From Cheiracanthium punctorium (Eukaryota; Arthropoda; Arachnida; Araneae; Cheiracanthiidae), in contig JAWZYV010010330.1 in NCBI GenBank assembly GCA_038373885.1, positions 62,001 to 126,000 of the forward strand: DNA of 64,000 nucleotides. The letters run 5' to 3'. The number at the start of each line of letters is the position of its first letter. Within the stretch, counting starts at the first letter, position 1. The position numbers and the translations under genes are program-made. Under the pieces are notes generated by a model. That model was not told where the DNA came from. It saw only the letters and a program-made list of their open reading frames with translations, and did no database searches. Shown here piece after piece: positions 53,675-64,000 of the stretch.

Positions 53675-54060
53675 CCCTTTAACGCGCAGGGATCCCGCTC
53701 TGGGATCCCCCAACTCGGACGTTTGGACGGTTGCCCGTCACGACGGATAGATTGAATTTCTATCAAAAGAGTGGAGGGTGACAGAGCTCCACGAGAATCC
53801 TTTACTTTTGAGCACGTCCTTTCCCGTCCAAAAAGGGTCACGATTCTTTTGAACGGCACTGACATCGGCAGAAAAATGGAAGCATGCGAAGAACAGCTGG
53901 ATAGAGGGCCCCATGCTGAAAAAAGGGCAGTCGTGGCCATCGCTCGACTGAACGACCCGCAAGAGGGCGGACGATCGAAACGTTCATCGCGTGCCACAGA
54001 TCGAGAGACCCCTTTTTTGACGCAGTTGCTTTTTTGTTGCGCACAGCCAACTGCGTCAAA
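53675..54060 (+). mobile_element. piggyBac-like MITE, right-truncated copy
   Basis: It starts after TTAA (53671-53674) with CCCTTTAACGCGCAGGGATC and follows the family through GAGCTCCACGAGAATCC, TTTCCCGTCCAAAAAGGGTC and GGGCGGACGATCGAAACG to a GACGCAGTTGC / GCACAGCCAACTGCGTC hairpin, where it stops. The right terminus and its TTAA are missing. Confidence 0.85.
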
Positions 54061-54845
54061 ACGTTGGGCTGTTACTTAGGGCAAGACGCATAATCAGTTT
54101 TCTTTTTTTCTGTTTTATGCTAAGAAAACAGAACAAAAAGAAAGATATTCTTTTCTTCTTAGCAGTTATTTTCAGTAGAAACAGTTTATTTCTCTCTCGT
54201 CTGAAATATTCGTAAAAGTGAAGTCTGTCGTAGCGAGGCTTCATCCATTTCGTGCATTTATATCTGTTACAGCTTTTGCGACGGCTTTCGAAATAAAATA
54301 AAAACGGGCTAGTCGATTGTTTCCAAGTTTTTACCCGCTTGAGTCCATTTAGGCGGGAGAAATTAAGATTCTGGCGAGGGATTTTTGAAGTTTCCTATAG
54401 GGTAGGGGATTGACCAACAAGATTTGGGTCGCTCGCTCTCGATATTTTAATTTATAAATCGATGACACCGCGTGATCCATACAGTACCAGCTTGGAACAC
54501 CCATTTAGGGTGCATACCTAATTATGATTCCTTGGTTGAGAGGCACGCAAACTGGGTATCTTCCCACCAAAGCAATCCATAAATTGTAAATGGGTAGCTC
54601 ATTTGAACTCATCAAGTCAAAAACTATTCGCGTCGTTTCCATTCTGGACGTGAATGGTTCGGCCCTTTCAAGAGTTATGTTATTTTTCAGAAGTAGCTAG
54701 ATGTCAACGTTCGGAGGGCTATTTCGATTTCCCACCCACAGCTCACTCAAACGCAATGGATGAACCTAGAACGTATGTGAAGACATGGGTCTCCCCTCTT
54801 GAGACACCTACGACAGCCAGTGGATCGCGACACATTTTTAAGAAA
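54061..54845. other. Unassigned sequence
   Basis: No gene recognised. An AAACAGAACAAAAAGAAAGA-type purine tract near 54125 and TTTTCTTTTTTTCTG near 54099 are the only low-complexity parts. Confidence 0.45.
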
Positions 54846-55477
54846 CACGCTTAAATCTATTGAGTAAAATAATAATCAAACGGAGTCTATTTTTACTCAA
54901 TTTTTCACTTCAAACAGCCATTCTCCCGATTGAGTAAAATTGGCTCCATTCATCGACAAAAATCAATAGATAAAATCAATAGATAAAATCAATAAAATAG
55001 TACTTACTCACTTTGGGTGGAGATATCCTAACTTCATTTGTTTTACAACAGCTTTTTATAATCCAATCGTAAGAAACTATGTCATTAAAGCGAAATCTTT
55101 ACTTAAAGCATCTCCTCCCTATCTAGGCTGAATTTATTTCACAACTCTGAATAGGAAAAAGATGCATTGGGTATTCGGATATAACATAAAATTATCAACA
55201 GCGAATACACACACAAATATGCCCGACTATGAACCGTTAGCCTTTGAACAGCGTGGGTCACGTGACAGTAATAGGATATGGGTCGTGGGAGGGAAGAGAC
55301 GACAGAATACTCAGTAGACAAGATTTTTGCGGAAAATGAGTTAAATAGAATATAGCGGATGGGAGGCATTCACAAATTATTGTCTTGAATGAGTATTTTT
55401 GGCGTAAAAGGATTTAAATCGGCGATAAGAATTGAATCAATAAATGAGTGTTAGTTTTAATCAATGATTTAAGCGTG
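54846..55477 (+). mobile_element. CACGCTTAAATC element, short copy
   Basis: A 632-bp element from CACGCTTAAATCTATTGAGT to TTTTAATCAATGATTTAAGC then GTG. Ends are inverse over about 18-25 bp. Internal words: CAAACAGCCATTCTCCCGAT, ATATCCTAACTTCATTTGTT, CAATCGTAAGAAACTATGTC, GTGGGTCACGTGACAGTAAT and TATTGTCTTGAATGAGTATT. AATAGATAAAATCAATAGAT forms a small tandem run at 54963-55000. The same element, with about 600 bp of extra sequence, is at 59368-60724. I could not settle the target duplication and leave the superfamily open. Confidence 0.8.
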
Positions 55478-56530
55478 TAGAATCCATATAAGACTACTGG
55501 TGATTCTATCCAGGATTCTCGAGGATTCTTTTGTGAAGGAATACTTCACAAAAGTCAAGCAGACACGCGTTTTTCTATCGAAATGAACTAAAAAGTGAAA
55601 AATATTCTACAAGAGAAGGCGTAAAAATTCTAAATGTTCAACTCATCATGTACATGTTCATGGGCACTAATCTACATGTTCAAAGATTTTTCTCAACGGG
55701 ATTATGAAATTTCACAACTCGATAGATATTAACTGTTTGAACTTTAAAATAACAATAAAGCGATGGGCGAAAAAATAAGCACAAAGCTAAAACAAAACGT
55801 GGAGAGCTTGATATCCGATGTTTATTATGATTGCGAACTATTAGTATTAGATGTTTATAAAAATGTAAGTGCACCCCACGCTTTCTTTAACATTAAGCTG
55901 ATTTTTCTTTCGTCCGTCACTTTATTCTTATTTTAAATTCAAAAAGTCAGTCTATTCTGAGTTGCGTGACATCCTATTCTCGTGGAACAAAATCTTTATA
56001 AGATTATTTTTCACTTCTTTGTTCATATGGATAGAAAAGTGTTTTTTTTTTAAAAGTATAACTTAATATTTTTTAGTTTTAAAACCAAGTTGAAACAAAA
56101 AAGCCAAACGGGTTGATGCAATGTCGTAAAACGGGGTAAGATTTTGGGGACAGCCTGTAAAATAAAAAAACGTCTGTATACCATTGTTAATGTACATTTA
56201 AAAGACCCCGTAAAGGAACTTGAAGGGTTGTTCCCCTTCTTTAAATGAATATGTTATCAATGTTTATGGGTTGTGCTTGAAATGGATGAATATCTCTAAA
56301 CTGCCAAAGACTGTATTGTATTGGAATTCTTCGGAGTGCTCCCGTTGAAAAACCAAACAGGCAACCTACACTATTTTCGACGGTCTACTACGTCCATTTC
56401 GTGTTGTCTGAAATAGAGGGACGTCTCTGAAATACTCATTAAACAATAACTCTATATACAGGTCCTGTACTTTAATTCTTTTGTGTACTCCCGTAAAACA
56501 ATTGGAAATTCTACGTACACCATTTATCAA
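55478..56530. other. AT-rich stretch, no gene recognised
   Basis: About 1 kb with no element edge or coding motif. GGATTCTCGAGGATTC repeats near 55512-55530 and TTGTGAAGGAATACTTCACAA near 55529 is a small palindrome. Confidence 0.45.
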
Positions 56531-56532
56531 TA

Positions 56533-57370
56533 CTGTGAAACCTCTCCAAGCGGCCACCCCTCTAAACGTCCAAGTTTTCATGGCGCGGATTTTTCGGCTC
56601 AATTTCGGATTTTACGGCGCGGATTTTTAGACCTCATGTTAAAATAACTTCTATCAGCGGCCACCCAGCCCTCTCTAAACGGCCACCCCGTGGGCTCGCC
56701 CATCTCATTTTTCGGGAAATTCTACTCATTCCATGCTTTCATTTTGAGCAGGAAACACTCAAAGTCAGGAGTTTGGCAAAGGTAAGCGAAAGTAGCTCAT
56801 TAGCGATTTTAAATCCTTTTAATCAAATGCAAAATGAATATGAGATTGATTTAAATTAACTAAACACTATGTTTTTGTATATAAACGTTTTCTCAAATGA
56901 TTTTTTTTTTTTTTGCCTTTCGGGCGCTCATTCCGTCTCTGACGAGGAATTTCTCGATGTTTGCAATGGCGAGCCAGCTAAACTTTCAACGCTAGAGACT
57001 TTAGGGAAAACCGATGAAAGGATCGAAAATCCCGAAGCGGTTTCAAATGAATCGGTTAGAGATCTGTTTTTAAGGTAAAAACGAACTTGAAAAAAGGGTT
57101 GTTTCAGAGAAAGGTAAAAACTTAAAATGGACACAAACTGTACCCCTTTTTCAAGAAATGTAAGAAAGCATTCAATAAAGTACTGTTTTCTCTTTAGATA
57201 AAATTTAAATTTCATTTTAAGTAAAGAATAGGTGCCGGACCCGTTTATAATACGCATTATAGCCATTATCTTATCATAGTCAATGAAACCCTTCAGAGCG
57301 GCCACCCCCTCTGAGCGGCCCAATATTCTGGGTACGGTGTGGGGGGGGGGCGCTCAGAGAGGTTTCACTG
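56533..57370 (+). mobile_element. Tigger/pogo-like element, CAGTGAAACCTCTC family
   Basis: Ends CTGTGAAACCTCTCCAAGCG and CTCAGAGAGGTTTCACTG are inverse and flanked by TA (56531-56532 and 57371-57372). AGCGGCCACC-type words recur near both ends, as in Tigger elements. The centre has a 69-codon plus-strand open frame (56869-57078) whose Asp/Glu-rich, Ser/Thr-rich end (SDEEFLDVCNGEPA, ENPEAVSNESVRDLF) looks like the C-terminal tail of a Tigger transposase. The helix-turn-helix and DDE domains are gone. A G tract lies at 57342-57350. Confidence 0.85.
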
Positions 57371-57372
57371 TA

Positions 57373-58120
57373 TTACTGTTTTGTCGCCGATTCTTCCTGT
57401 ACATCTGTAAAATTTCAAGTGGAGGGGAAGTGAGTTGAAATGGCATGACGAGACTCCATTACATAGATACGTACAATGCATACAGGCGAAAAAAAAAAAA
57501 ATCTTAAAGAACGAAATGACAAGATTCCATTACATTGACACAAACACACAGGTGAAAGTCATAAAAACGTGTTGAATTCGTAATACATCTCGGCTCTGTG
57601 GGGGTCTGAAGAAGGCGGCGAGCGGCGGGTTGGCTCTCCCGCCACGGAACGCTTGTTGCCGTAAAACTGGATTTAAAGGCAAAGTTGGAGGCGAATGAAG
57701 TGGACTCTCGTTGGATCCAGGCTTCGTGCGATGACACGGTCATCTGTAATCGATTTCAAGAAATGGTATGGATTACGATGACTAACAATTTCCAAAAAGA
57801 TTATGTCTAATGAATGTTAATTTAGTAAAATGACAGTCATCTTGATGTTAAAGAAATCAAATATCAAAAGAATTCGACAATAATGCAATCGTATCATAGC
57901 ATTTTTGTAAAATTTGTAAAATATTATTTTAGTCATCGATTACAGTCGATTGTAATCGGCACGAAGTCTGGTGGATCCCTTCAGCCGATCGTCCAAAATC
58001 CACGCGCGTGGAATTCGAATGCCGTCCGGGTCAAGGGATGTCATCCCCCGCCATTTCTCAAACAACGAAAGTACTTTCTGTCAAACCCAAAAAGTCAACG
58101 TGTCACGGTAGACATGGGTA
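57373..58120. other. Unassigned sequence
   Basis: No gene recognised. An 84-codon plus-strand frame (57883-58137) and a 79-codon minus-strand frame (57743-57504) have no domain. GATTACAGTCGATTGTAATC near 57940-57959 is a 20-bp palindrome; part of it (GATTGTAATCG) recurs near 24711. Confidence 0.4.
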
Positions 58121-58288
58121 CGAGGAGTGCTTTTTAAGTTGCTACAAAAAGTAGGAAGAAAAATAATTTTTTGGGGAACAAACTGTTTTATTGCTTTTCA
58201 AAATATTTGACTTTAAGATGGACACTTTTCCACCTGTTCAAACCCATTCTTGAAACAGTTTTTCCGCTCTGAAATGGATATCTCGAAA

Positions 58289-58717
58289 CAGTGGCGCATC
58301 CAGGATTTTAGTTTAGGGGGGGCTGAGCTGAAAATACCGCTGAACTCGGTTATAGTGAGATCGATCATGGTTACAACCCTCTTATAACGTCAAAATATTC
58401 TGTACCACTTGATTTGCCCATACAACACAAGCCCACAAACAAAAACTCATTATAGAGTCCTAAAAAATGATCTGATCTTTTCAGTGATATTGTAACCGAC
58501 ATTAACAGTGTTTCATAAAGTCTTTGTAAGTATTTATTTAAGAACTAACATCTTTTTAGGTAAAACATACTTTAGAAATAGTTTGAAGACAATAAATAAT
58601 AATAATAGTAATAATTAATGAGTGGCAATTTTCATTTTTTTAAAGTTTTTCACTTCTAACTGTTCACCTTTAGGGGGGGCTTGAGCCCCCATAGCCTCCC
58701 CCGTGGGTGCGCCTATG
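58289..58717. mobile_element. hAT-like MITE, CAGTGGCGCACCC family, inserted in the mariner
   Basis: A 429-bp element from CAGTGGCGCATCCAGGATTT to CCGTGGGTGCGCCTATG with a perfect 8-bp duplication TCTCGAAA (58281-58288 and 58718-58725). Mariner coding sequence continues on both sides. Features are a G tract near 58315-58322, GAACTCGGTTATAGTGAGAT, and a CACCTTTAGGGGGGG turn. Related copies: the left part of 4967-5500 and the fragment at 60890-61067. Confidence 0.95.
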
Positions 58718-59367
58718 TCTCGAAACATGGTTTTGGAAGGTATGAATAGATTCTTGAGGTGATGCAAAATTGCTGCCCACGCATTTTTTGTTTGACTTAA
58801 GGGAACCAGAAAAAGTCGTCAGGAGAACACAGGCAATGTGACATTCATTGGATATTTTTATCCTTCCAATAGTCCATTGTTTCACGTGCTGTGTGGGAGC
58901 TAGCGCGGTCGTGAAGAAGGATGCGTCGATTTTTGTCGCTTTTCCTGATTTCGTGGATGACTTATGGCAAAAAAAATTATGTTTACCATTGAGCGTTAAC
59001 AGTTTTTCGATCCTCTAAAGGAAGGGTTGGGATATGTCCTGTAAGGCCGAAGAAACAAGCAAGAATTTTCTAGGAAGTGCTTGATGAACGAACCACTTTC
59101 GTGGGATTCGGTTCCTCTGGAAACACCCGAACAGTGGATTGTTGTATAGTTTCCAGCTCATACGAATATATCTAAGTTTCGTCACCTATAACGGAACGAA
59201 ACTTAGATCTATTCCAATTGCATACGGATGTTGCCGTTCCCAATAAGAATTTTTTGAGCATTTCCTGACTCCAATTTTCACGAGCCTCTTTTTGAGCTTC
59301 TGTCCAATTGTGCGGAATCCATCGAACAAATCTTTTTAACATCTAAATGTTCGTGCAAAATAGAATG

Positions 59368-60724
59368 CACGCTTAAATCTATTGAGTAAAATAATAATCA
59401 AACTGAGTCTATTTTGACTCAATCATTGACTTCAAACAGCCATTCTCCCGATTGAGTCAAATGGGCTCCATTCATCGACCAATATCAATGGAGCGAAAAA
59501 TTCTCCATTTTTGAGCATTCTACAACAGCTCCATTGAGGCTCAATAATCATCAAAAATGAGGATTGTCTGTCCGTTTTTGATTCATATAACTGTACTCCA
59601 TTATGATTATTATTGAAGCTATAGAATGAGCGTTTTTACAAAATCAGTGATTTTTTAATTAATATATCTGTACTCCATTATGATTATTATTGAAGATATA
59701 GAATGAGCGTTTTTACAAAATCAGTGATTTTTTAATTAATATATCAGTACTCCATTAATATTATTTTAAGCTAGAAAAAGGGTGTCATGAAAATTGGCTG
59801 TTTTTGATTTATATATTGAATGATTCGTTTTCTTCATTTTTTATGATCAGAGCTGTCATCTATGATTATAAGCCCGAGAAAATAAATTTTAAATCAAGAC
59901 AAATACATTACACATATATCTTAATACACCAGAAAAAAGTATTTTTTTAATAAATAGAATATAATTTCACTCTAGTCTCTCGTTATAGAACGAATTCACA
60001 GTACAGTCAGAATACACAAATGCAATCATGGTTCAACCAGCTGTGAGATTGAATGAAAGCAGCCACCCAATTGATTGACATGAAAAAGGTAAAATAGTAC
60101 TGACTCACTCGACTGAAGATATCCTAACTTCATTTGTTTTACAAGAGCGACGAGATTTTTAGAATCCAATCGTAAGAAACTATGTCCATTAAAACAAAAT
60201 TTTTACCGAAAGCATCCTCTCCCCATTTAGGTTGAATTTATTTCACAACTCTGAATATGAAAAAGATGTATTTGGTAATAAAATAAAATGATCACCCTTC
60301 TAAAGTATCATCGGGTATCCTCTTCAGAAACTCTTTTAATTCATATTTTGATAACGACCTGTTTGCTCTTCGATGCTCGCCGCAACAAAGAATATAAATA
60401 ACCACTGCGTAACGATTCCCGCGTTGTGTTGTCTGTGGTGACTGAACCGTTTTCCGTTAAAGCCAGAGCGTGGGTCACGTGAAAGTAATAGGATACCTTA
60501 CTACGCATCTTTCGTGGGGGAGAGACAGAATTCTCAAATAGACAAGATTTTAGTGAAAAATAGAGTATAATAGAAACTAGCGAATCCTGAGCATTGAGGG
60601 GAATTGAGGAGATAACCAATTATTGTCTTGAATGAGTATTTTTGAGCGTAAAAGGATTTAAATCAGCCGATAAGAAATTGAATCCATAAAGGAGTGTTAG
60701 TTTTAATCAATAGATTTAAGCGTG
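59368..60724 (+). mobile_element. CACGCTTAAATC element, long copy, inserted in the mariner
   Basis: Same ends as 54846-55477: CACGCTTAAATCTATTGAGT on the left and TTTTAATCAATAGATTTAAG then CGTG on the right. The outer parts match the short copy (CAATCGTAAGAAACTATGTC, CGTGGGTCACGTGA, TATTGTCTTGAATGAGTATT). About 600 bp from roughly 59480 to 60085, including a 77-bp tandem repeat, has no counterpart in the short copy. It interrupts the mariner reading frame between TAIH and ILHEH. The flanks TAGAATG and TGTATTG resemble each other only loosely. Confidence 0.8.
59591..59760. repeat. 77-bp tandem repeat, two full units and a partial third
   Basis: CTGTACTCCATTATGATTAT starts at 59591 and 59668 and CAGTACTCCATTAAT at 59745, a 77-bp period. 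The first two units differ at about two bases (GAAGCTATAG against GAAGATATAG). Confidence 0.9.
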
Positions 60725-60889
60725 TGTATTGCAGTCTGCGATAGGCCAAGGGACGCTTCTATCTCACGATATGTGTCATGCCGATCTTCTTCAATCATGT
60801 TGCGCCTAGCATCGATGTTGTCTGGAATCACTCTGTCACTTTGGTCGTTTGTAAAAACATAAAAGGGAACCTACGTAGTACATGCATCC

Positions 60890-61067
60890 CATCACACTAA
60901 CTGCAAATATATTTAAACACCAACGTCTTTTTAAAAAATACTGTAAGACAATTTTTAAAACGTGAAATATTTTAATTCATTTGTAACCGTTTACGAAGCT
61001 TTTCCGATCTAAATCTTCAGCTTAATAGGGGAGGGGGGCTTTAGCCCCTTTCCGTGGGTGTGACTAG
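60890..61067. mobile_element. Right-end fragment of a CAGTGGCGCACCC hAT-like MITE
   Basis: AACACCAACGTCTTTTTAAA, ACTGTAAGACAATTTTTAAA and GCTTAATAGGGGAGGGGGGC then CCGTGGGTGTGACTAGG follow the right half of the 58289 element and the 4967 element. The left end is missing. Confidence 0.6.
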
Positions 61068-61181
61068 GGTCATGTATAAGCCAACCGTTACAAAAGTAAT
61101 GGATATTTTGAATTTTTAAAAATCGGGCAGTGAAGGGGTCAACGTCAGAGTAGAATTTACGTAATAGAAATAGTGTCGTGC

Positions 61182-61377
61182 TCCACCATGGCCGAGTGGA
61201 TAAGACAATCAAAATGGCAGACGGCTGAAGTGTGAAGGTCTAGCGTTCGGGTCGGTTTTCACCAGATGGAACGTCCATACGCGTTAGGACCTCTTAGAAA
61301 GTCCTCCACCCAAAGCACTCCCCATCCTAGGCAGATATCTCGTGCGTGCGTAGCTTTTCCATAAGAACACAAACAAA
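61182..61377 (+). repeat. tRNA-derived SINE, GTCTGGAGTTTGGG family, copy 5
   Basis: The head TCCACCATGGCCGAGTGGAT carries a near-perfect A box (TGGCCGAGTGG) of Leu/Ser tRNA style. GAAGGTCTAGCGTTCGGGTC fuses a shortened B box region directly to TCGGTTTTCACCAGATGGAA. The body then runs to CCCATCCTAGGCAGATATC and an AACACAAACAAAAAT tail. The usual AACGGTCTGGAGTTTGGG block is deleted in this copy. Confidence 0.87.
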
Positions 61378-61517
61378 AATAATCATGGAAATCTAAATTG
61401 GGCGCTTTACAAATTTCACTTTATGACCATTTTTGGCCATGTTATGGGCCTAAAAATCGGCATTGTGAAATATAGGCACGTTTTCAAATGTTATAATTTT
61501 TTTTTTTGTTGTTGTTA

Positions 61518-61915
61518 CAGTAGACTCTCGGTTAACCGGGATCGGATTATCCAGACTGCGGCTTATCCGGGGCGTTTCCTATTTCTTTGGTGGATGATGA
61601 ATGAAATTTACTACGGGTCAAAAGTTATGGAGGACAATTTTATCGAATGTAGAAAATGAAATTCCCATGGAAGAGGACGATTGCACTGAAATCTTAGAAG
61701 ATTTTTAGAACAAGTTCTAAAAACTACAGTGCATGAATGTATGAACGATGATTCTAAATCGAAAAGGAACGAGGATCTTCCCGTAGAACAACAGCCTTAA
61801 AGTGATGAAGAGCTGCGTTTCAAGGCAAACCTGCACAAGAGTTATTTTCCTTGGCCGCTGTCTTGCACGTTAGAACTTTTCAGATTAGAGCTTTTCAGAG
61901 GGTTCTAACGCTAAA
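61518..61915 (+). mobile_element. Tigger/pogo-like fragment with GGTTAACCGGGATCGGATTA left end
   Basis: CAGTAGACTCTCGGTTAACC continuing as CGGATTATCCAGACTGCGGC is the CAGTAGA-CTC-TTATCCGG type of end known from Tigger/pogo elements, and TA precedes it (61516-61517). Downstream is a stop-ridden acidic coding relic (for example KVMEDNFIECRK in one frame). No right terminus was recognised before about 61915. Confidence 0.6.
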
Positions 61916-64000
61916 TCGCGTTACTTCGGGAGAAAATCGCCGCCAATTCTAGACCGATCGATCGACTGCCGAGCAGGTAGGCCAAAACCCTCGACCAGGC
62001 CCGCCGAGAGAGGGGCAGTAGGGACGACTACTCCGGGGAACGGGCCTGGAGGACTTGTGTTACGAATTTTTAGCGTACAAATCCCACAAAAAAATAAAAC
62101 ACCTGTGTCCCCAAAAACCTCTTTTGGCTCACGCGGCTGCATTCGTATAGGAAATTATATATAAAAAATCTTCTGAATGAAGCTTTGGGAAAATATTTTA
62201 TTGAATCATGCTCTGGAGCTCCCCCAAACAGGATTGCGATCTATAAAACCAACACATGGAAGGTTTCCGATCTCTTTCTGCTTTTATTACTTTTGTTTTC
62301 TTTCTGCGTTATTCATTGGGCTTCGAATTTTATATCAATGACTCATTGAGAATTTAATTCCGAATGAGTCAAACGTGCCCCTTCACTCATGAGGGAATGT
62401 AAACAGTTGGAGCTTTTCATCCTAGAAGAGTGGAGAACTAGAGTGGAAAAAAAGTATTTCCTTTCCTCATTTCTGTACGACCCCTGACATGCAATCCTTC
62501 TACGTGATTTTTTTTTCCTTCGGGGTTCATGAAAAAGTGGTTGATGTGCGCGTTCTATGGATCTTCATATCACTGACACTTTTTAAAGTATAGTTCTCAA
62601 ATTTTGTATGTCACCTCTTTAGTGTATGGGGGCCATTTGACTCGCCACTGGAAATTGTTTCCTACGCGGGTTGTGCAAAAACGTAAAAAGCTTCACTTTT
62701 TGTAAACGAACGAGAGGATTTTTTTTTTAAACGAAGTCTTATTTCCGTCCTTTATTTTGAACATTTTTTTCAATGGACACTGCGCACTTATATCTAACAG
62801 ATAAAGAATGGAAGCCCGTGAAAAAACACTCAAAATACTGGTGTTAAACGATAAAGTGATTAAAAAACTTTGTAAAAAACACACATAAGAAGTAAAAGGA
62901 AAGAGGATACGCGTTTCGTTCAAAAATTGTTTTGAACTTCTTCAGTCCAAGCCCTTCGTCATAAAGAACACAGGGAACTGAAACTCTTTTGGGACACCCT
63001 GTATGTTCCCGTGACTGATAGGATTTGGAGACCATCGAATTTTGACGAGATGCAGAAAATGATTGAATCTTCACCATTGAAAGTAAATTTCGTTACTGAA
63101 AGTCATTTCGTTTACTGTGATCACTATGATACGTGTTTCATTGTAACCCGGGTGAATGCATGAGCTACTATGAACGAGTCTATGAATGCATGAGCTTCTT
63201 CAGACTCTGGAGATGGTCTTTCGACTCACCATCCAAACAGTACAGATGACGAGCTGTTCTGACACAACATACATGACACGAGCAGCATCGCTCTACACGA
63301 TTCTGTTTTAATCGAGGAAGGTGGACTTGAGTGTCAAGAAATGCACTCTGTTGGGGATAGAATGAACTTAAACGGAATGCAAAGTTCGATACGTCAAACG
63401 ACCGAGTCCAAGCTTCCAATGTTCATACATTTTTGAAAAAACTCAAATGGTATCCAAACGACCGCCTCCCGTTCCTTCGGATGGTACAAAATGGAAAGCG
63501 GGAGTGCTCATGTTTGAATTTGATTTAAGTTTGAATTTGAATTAATACAGAATGAAAAACTATAGGTTAACCTCTCATAAAAGTATTATGTTTTCATCTC
63601 AAACTAGAACAGTTTAATTAAATTTGTTTTTTTTTTTTCATACATATGCCTATTAATGTTTATCAGGAATGTACATAAAACATAGAGGCTGAAATTGGAA
63701 TTTTGACTCCTATTATTGGAAGGTTTAGAAAAGTGTTATAAGTGTTTCATGGTATCCCGATATTTGGAGTACAATGAAACATTGACAGACATGGACCTTT
63801 TTGTAATTTTTTAAATGTGAAAAAGCTATTTAAAAACTCAAATTCACTTACATGGGGGGAAAGAGTAGGCTTATTCTATTGTGTCTATTCATTTTATTGT
63901 CTGTTCATTTTATTTTTGTACTTGCAAATTTGTGAACAGGAAAAAAAATTAGTAAATTTTGTTTCTTTGCACCCGTAATTTCCCTAATATCGAAAACAAA
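61916..64000. other. Right-hand stretch, no gene recognised
   Basis: AT-rich apart from about 61920-62060. Minus-strand frames at 62142-61921, 62923-62693, 63077-62844 and 63419-63180 are short and show no domain. Phrases such as TTGGGACACCCTGTATGTTC (about 62988) resemble words commonly seen in arthropod repeats, but I cannot delimit an element. The window ends in AT-rich sequence. Confidence 0.4.

Larger units (their letters stand above)
58121..60871 (-). pseudogene. Mariner transposase pseudogene, split by two later insertions
   Basis: Minus-strand coding remnants in order: (1) 60835-60730, VIPDNIDARRNMIEED then YREIEASLGLSQTAI, the N-terminal helix-turn-helix region, free of stops; (2) 59360-58726, ILHEHLDVKK, then after a frameshift RWIPHNWTEAQKEAREN, GDET-stop-IYSYE (first catalytic Asp; Trp replaced by TAG at 59172-59174), PLEDRKTVN, LHDRASSHTA (second Asp) and SPDDFFWFP, where about four residues are missing near the third Asp; (3) 58288-58190, SERKNCFKNGFEQVEKC, the C-terminus. 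TA-CGAGGAGTGCTTTTTAAGT at 58119-58138 fits a mariner inverted terminus. Pieces are separated by the element at 59368-60724 and the MITE at 58289-58717. Inactive. Confidence 0.9.

Overview
This is eukaryotic, animal-type intergenic DNA, about as repeat-rich as a window can be, and I see no intact host protein-coding gene, rRNA gene or convincing functional tRNA gene. Every open frame is short. The recognisable coding remnants all come from transposons: a mariner transposase, Tigger/pogo transposase tails and a BEL/Pao Gag. The mix of mariner, Tigger, piggyBac-like, hAT-like and BEL/Pao remnants with tRNA-headed SINEs ending in AACAACA-type tails suggests an arthropod, perhaps an arachnid or crustacean. 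That is inference; nothing here names a species.

Layout. 1-6.3 kb: a 91-bp tandem repeat and a dense cluster of short hAT-like MITEs with CAGTGGCG-type ends and runs of G. 6.3-12.4 kb: a tRNA-like SINE head, a piggyBac-like MITE carrying a nested hAT-like MITE, an unclassified transposon with 24-bp perfect inverted ends, a member of the TTTCCGAACA family, a Tigger element and a hAT-like MITE full of GAGCCC motifs. 12.4-22.3 kb: low-copy sequence broken by hAT-like, palindromic and piggyBac-like MITEs. 22.3-37.6 kb: more hAT-like MITEs, three SINE heads, a possible Harbinger-like element, a second Tigger, a composite piggyBac-like element, a 172-bp tandem duplication and a TTFCCGAACA-family (TTTCCGAACA) element with a 173-bp triplication. 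37.6-51.9 kb: AT-rich DNA with a decayed BEL/Pao gag, SINEs and a second dispersed tandem repeat. 52-64 kb: a third Tigger, another piggyBac-like MITE, a TIR-bearing element present twice, another Tigger, and a mariner pseudogene broken by two later insertions.

The parts do not form a pathway. They form a stratigraphy. Target-site duplications (TSDs) date insertions relative to each other: hAT-like into piggyBac-like (7.1 kb), hAT-like into a tandem array (1.65 kb), and a hAT-like MITE plus a longer element into mariner (58-61 kb). The best candidates for undescribed biology are non-autonomous element families: the piggyBac-like MITE with a cruciform-capable centre, the 24-bp TIR element, the TTTCCGAACA family with inner tandem repeats, and the CACGCTTAAATC element. 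All joins and TSDs were read by eye, without alignment software or database searches.
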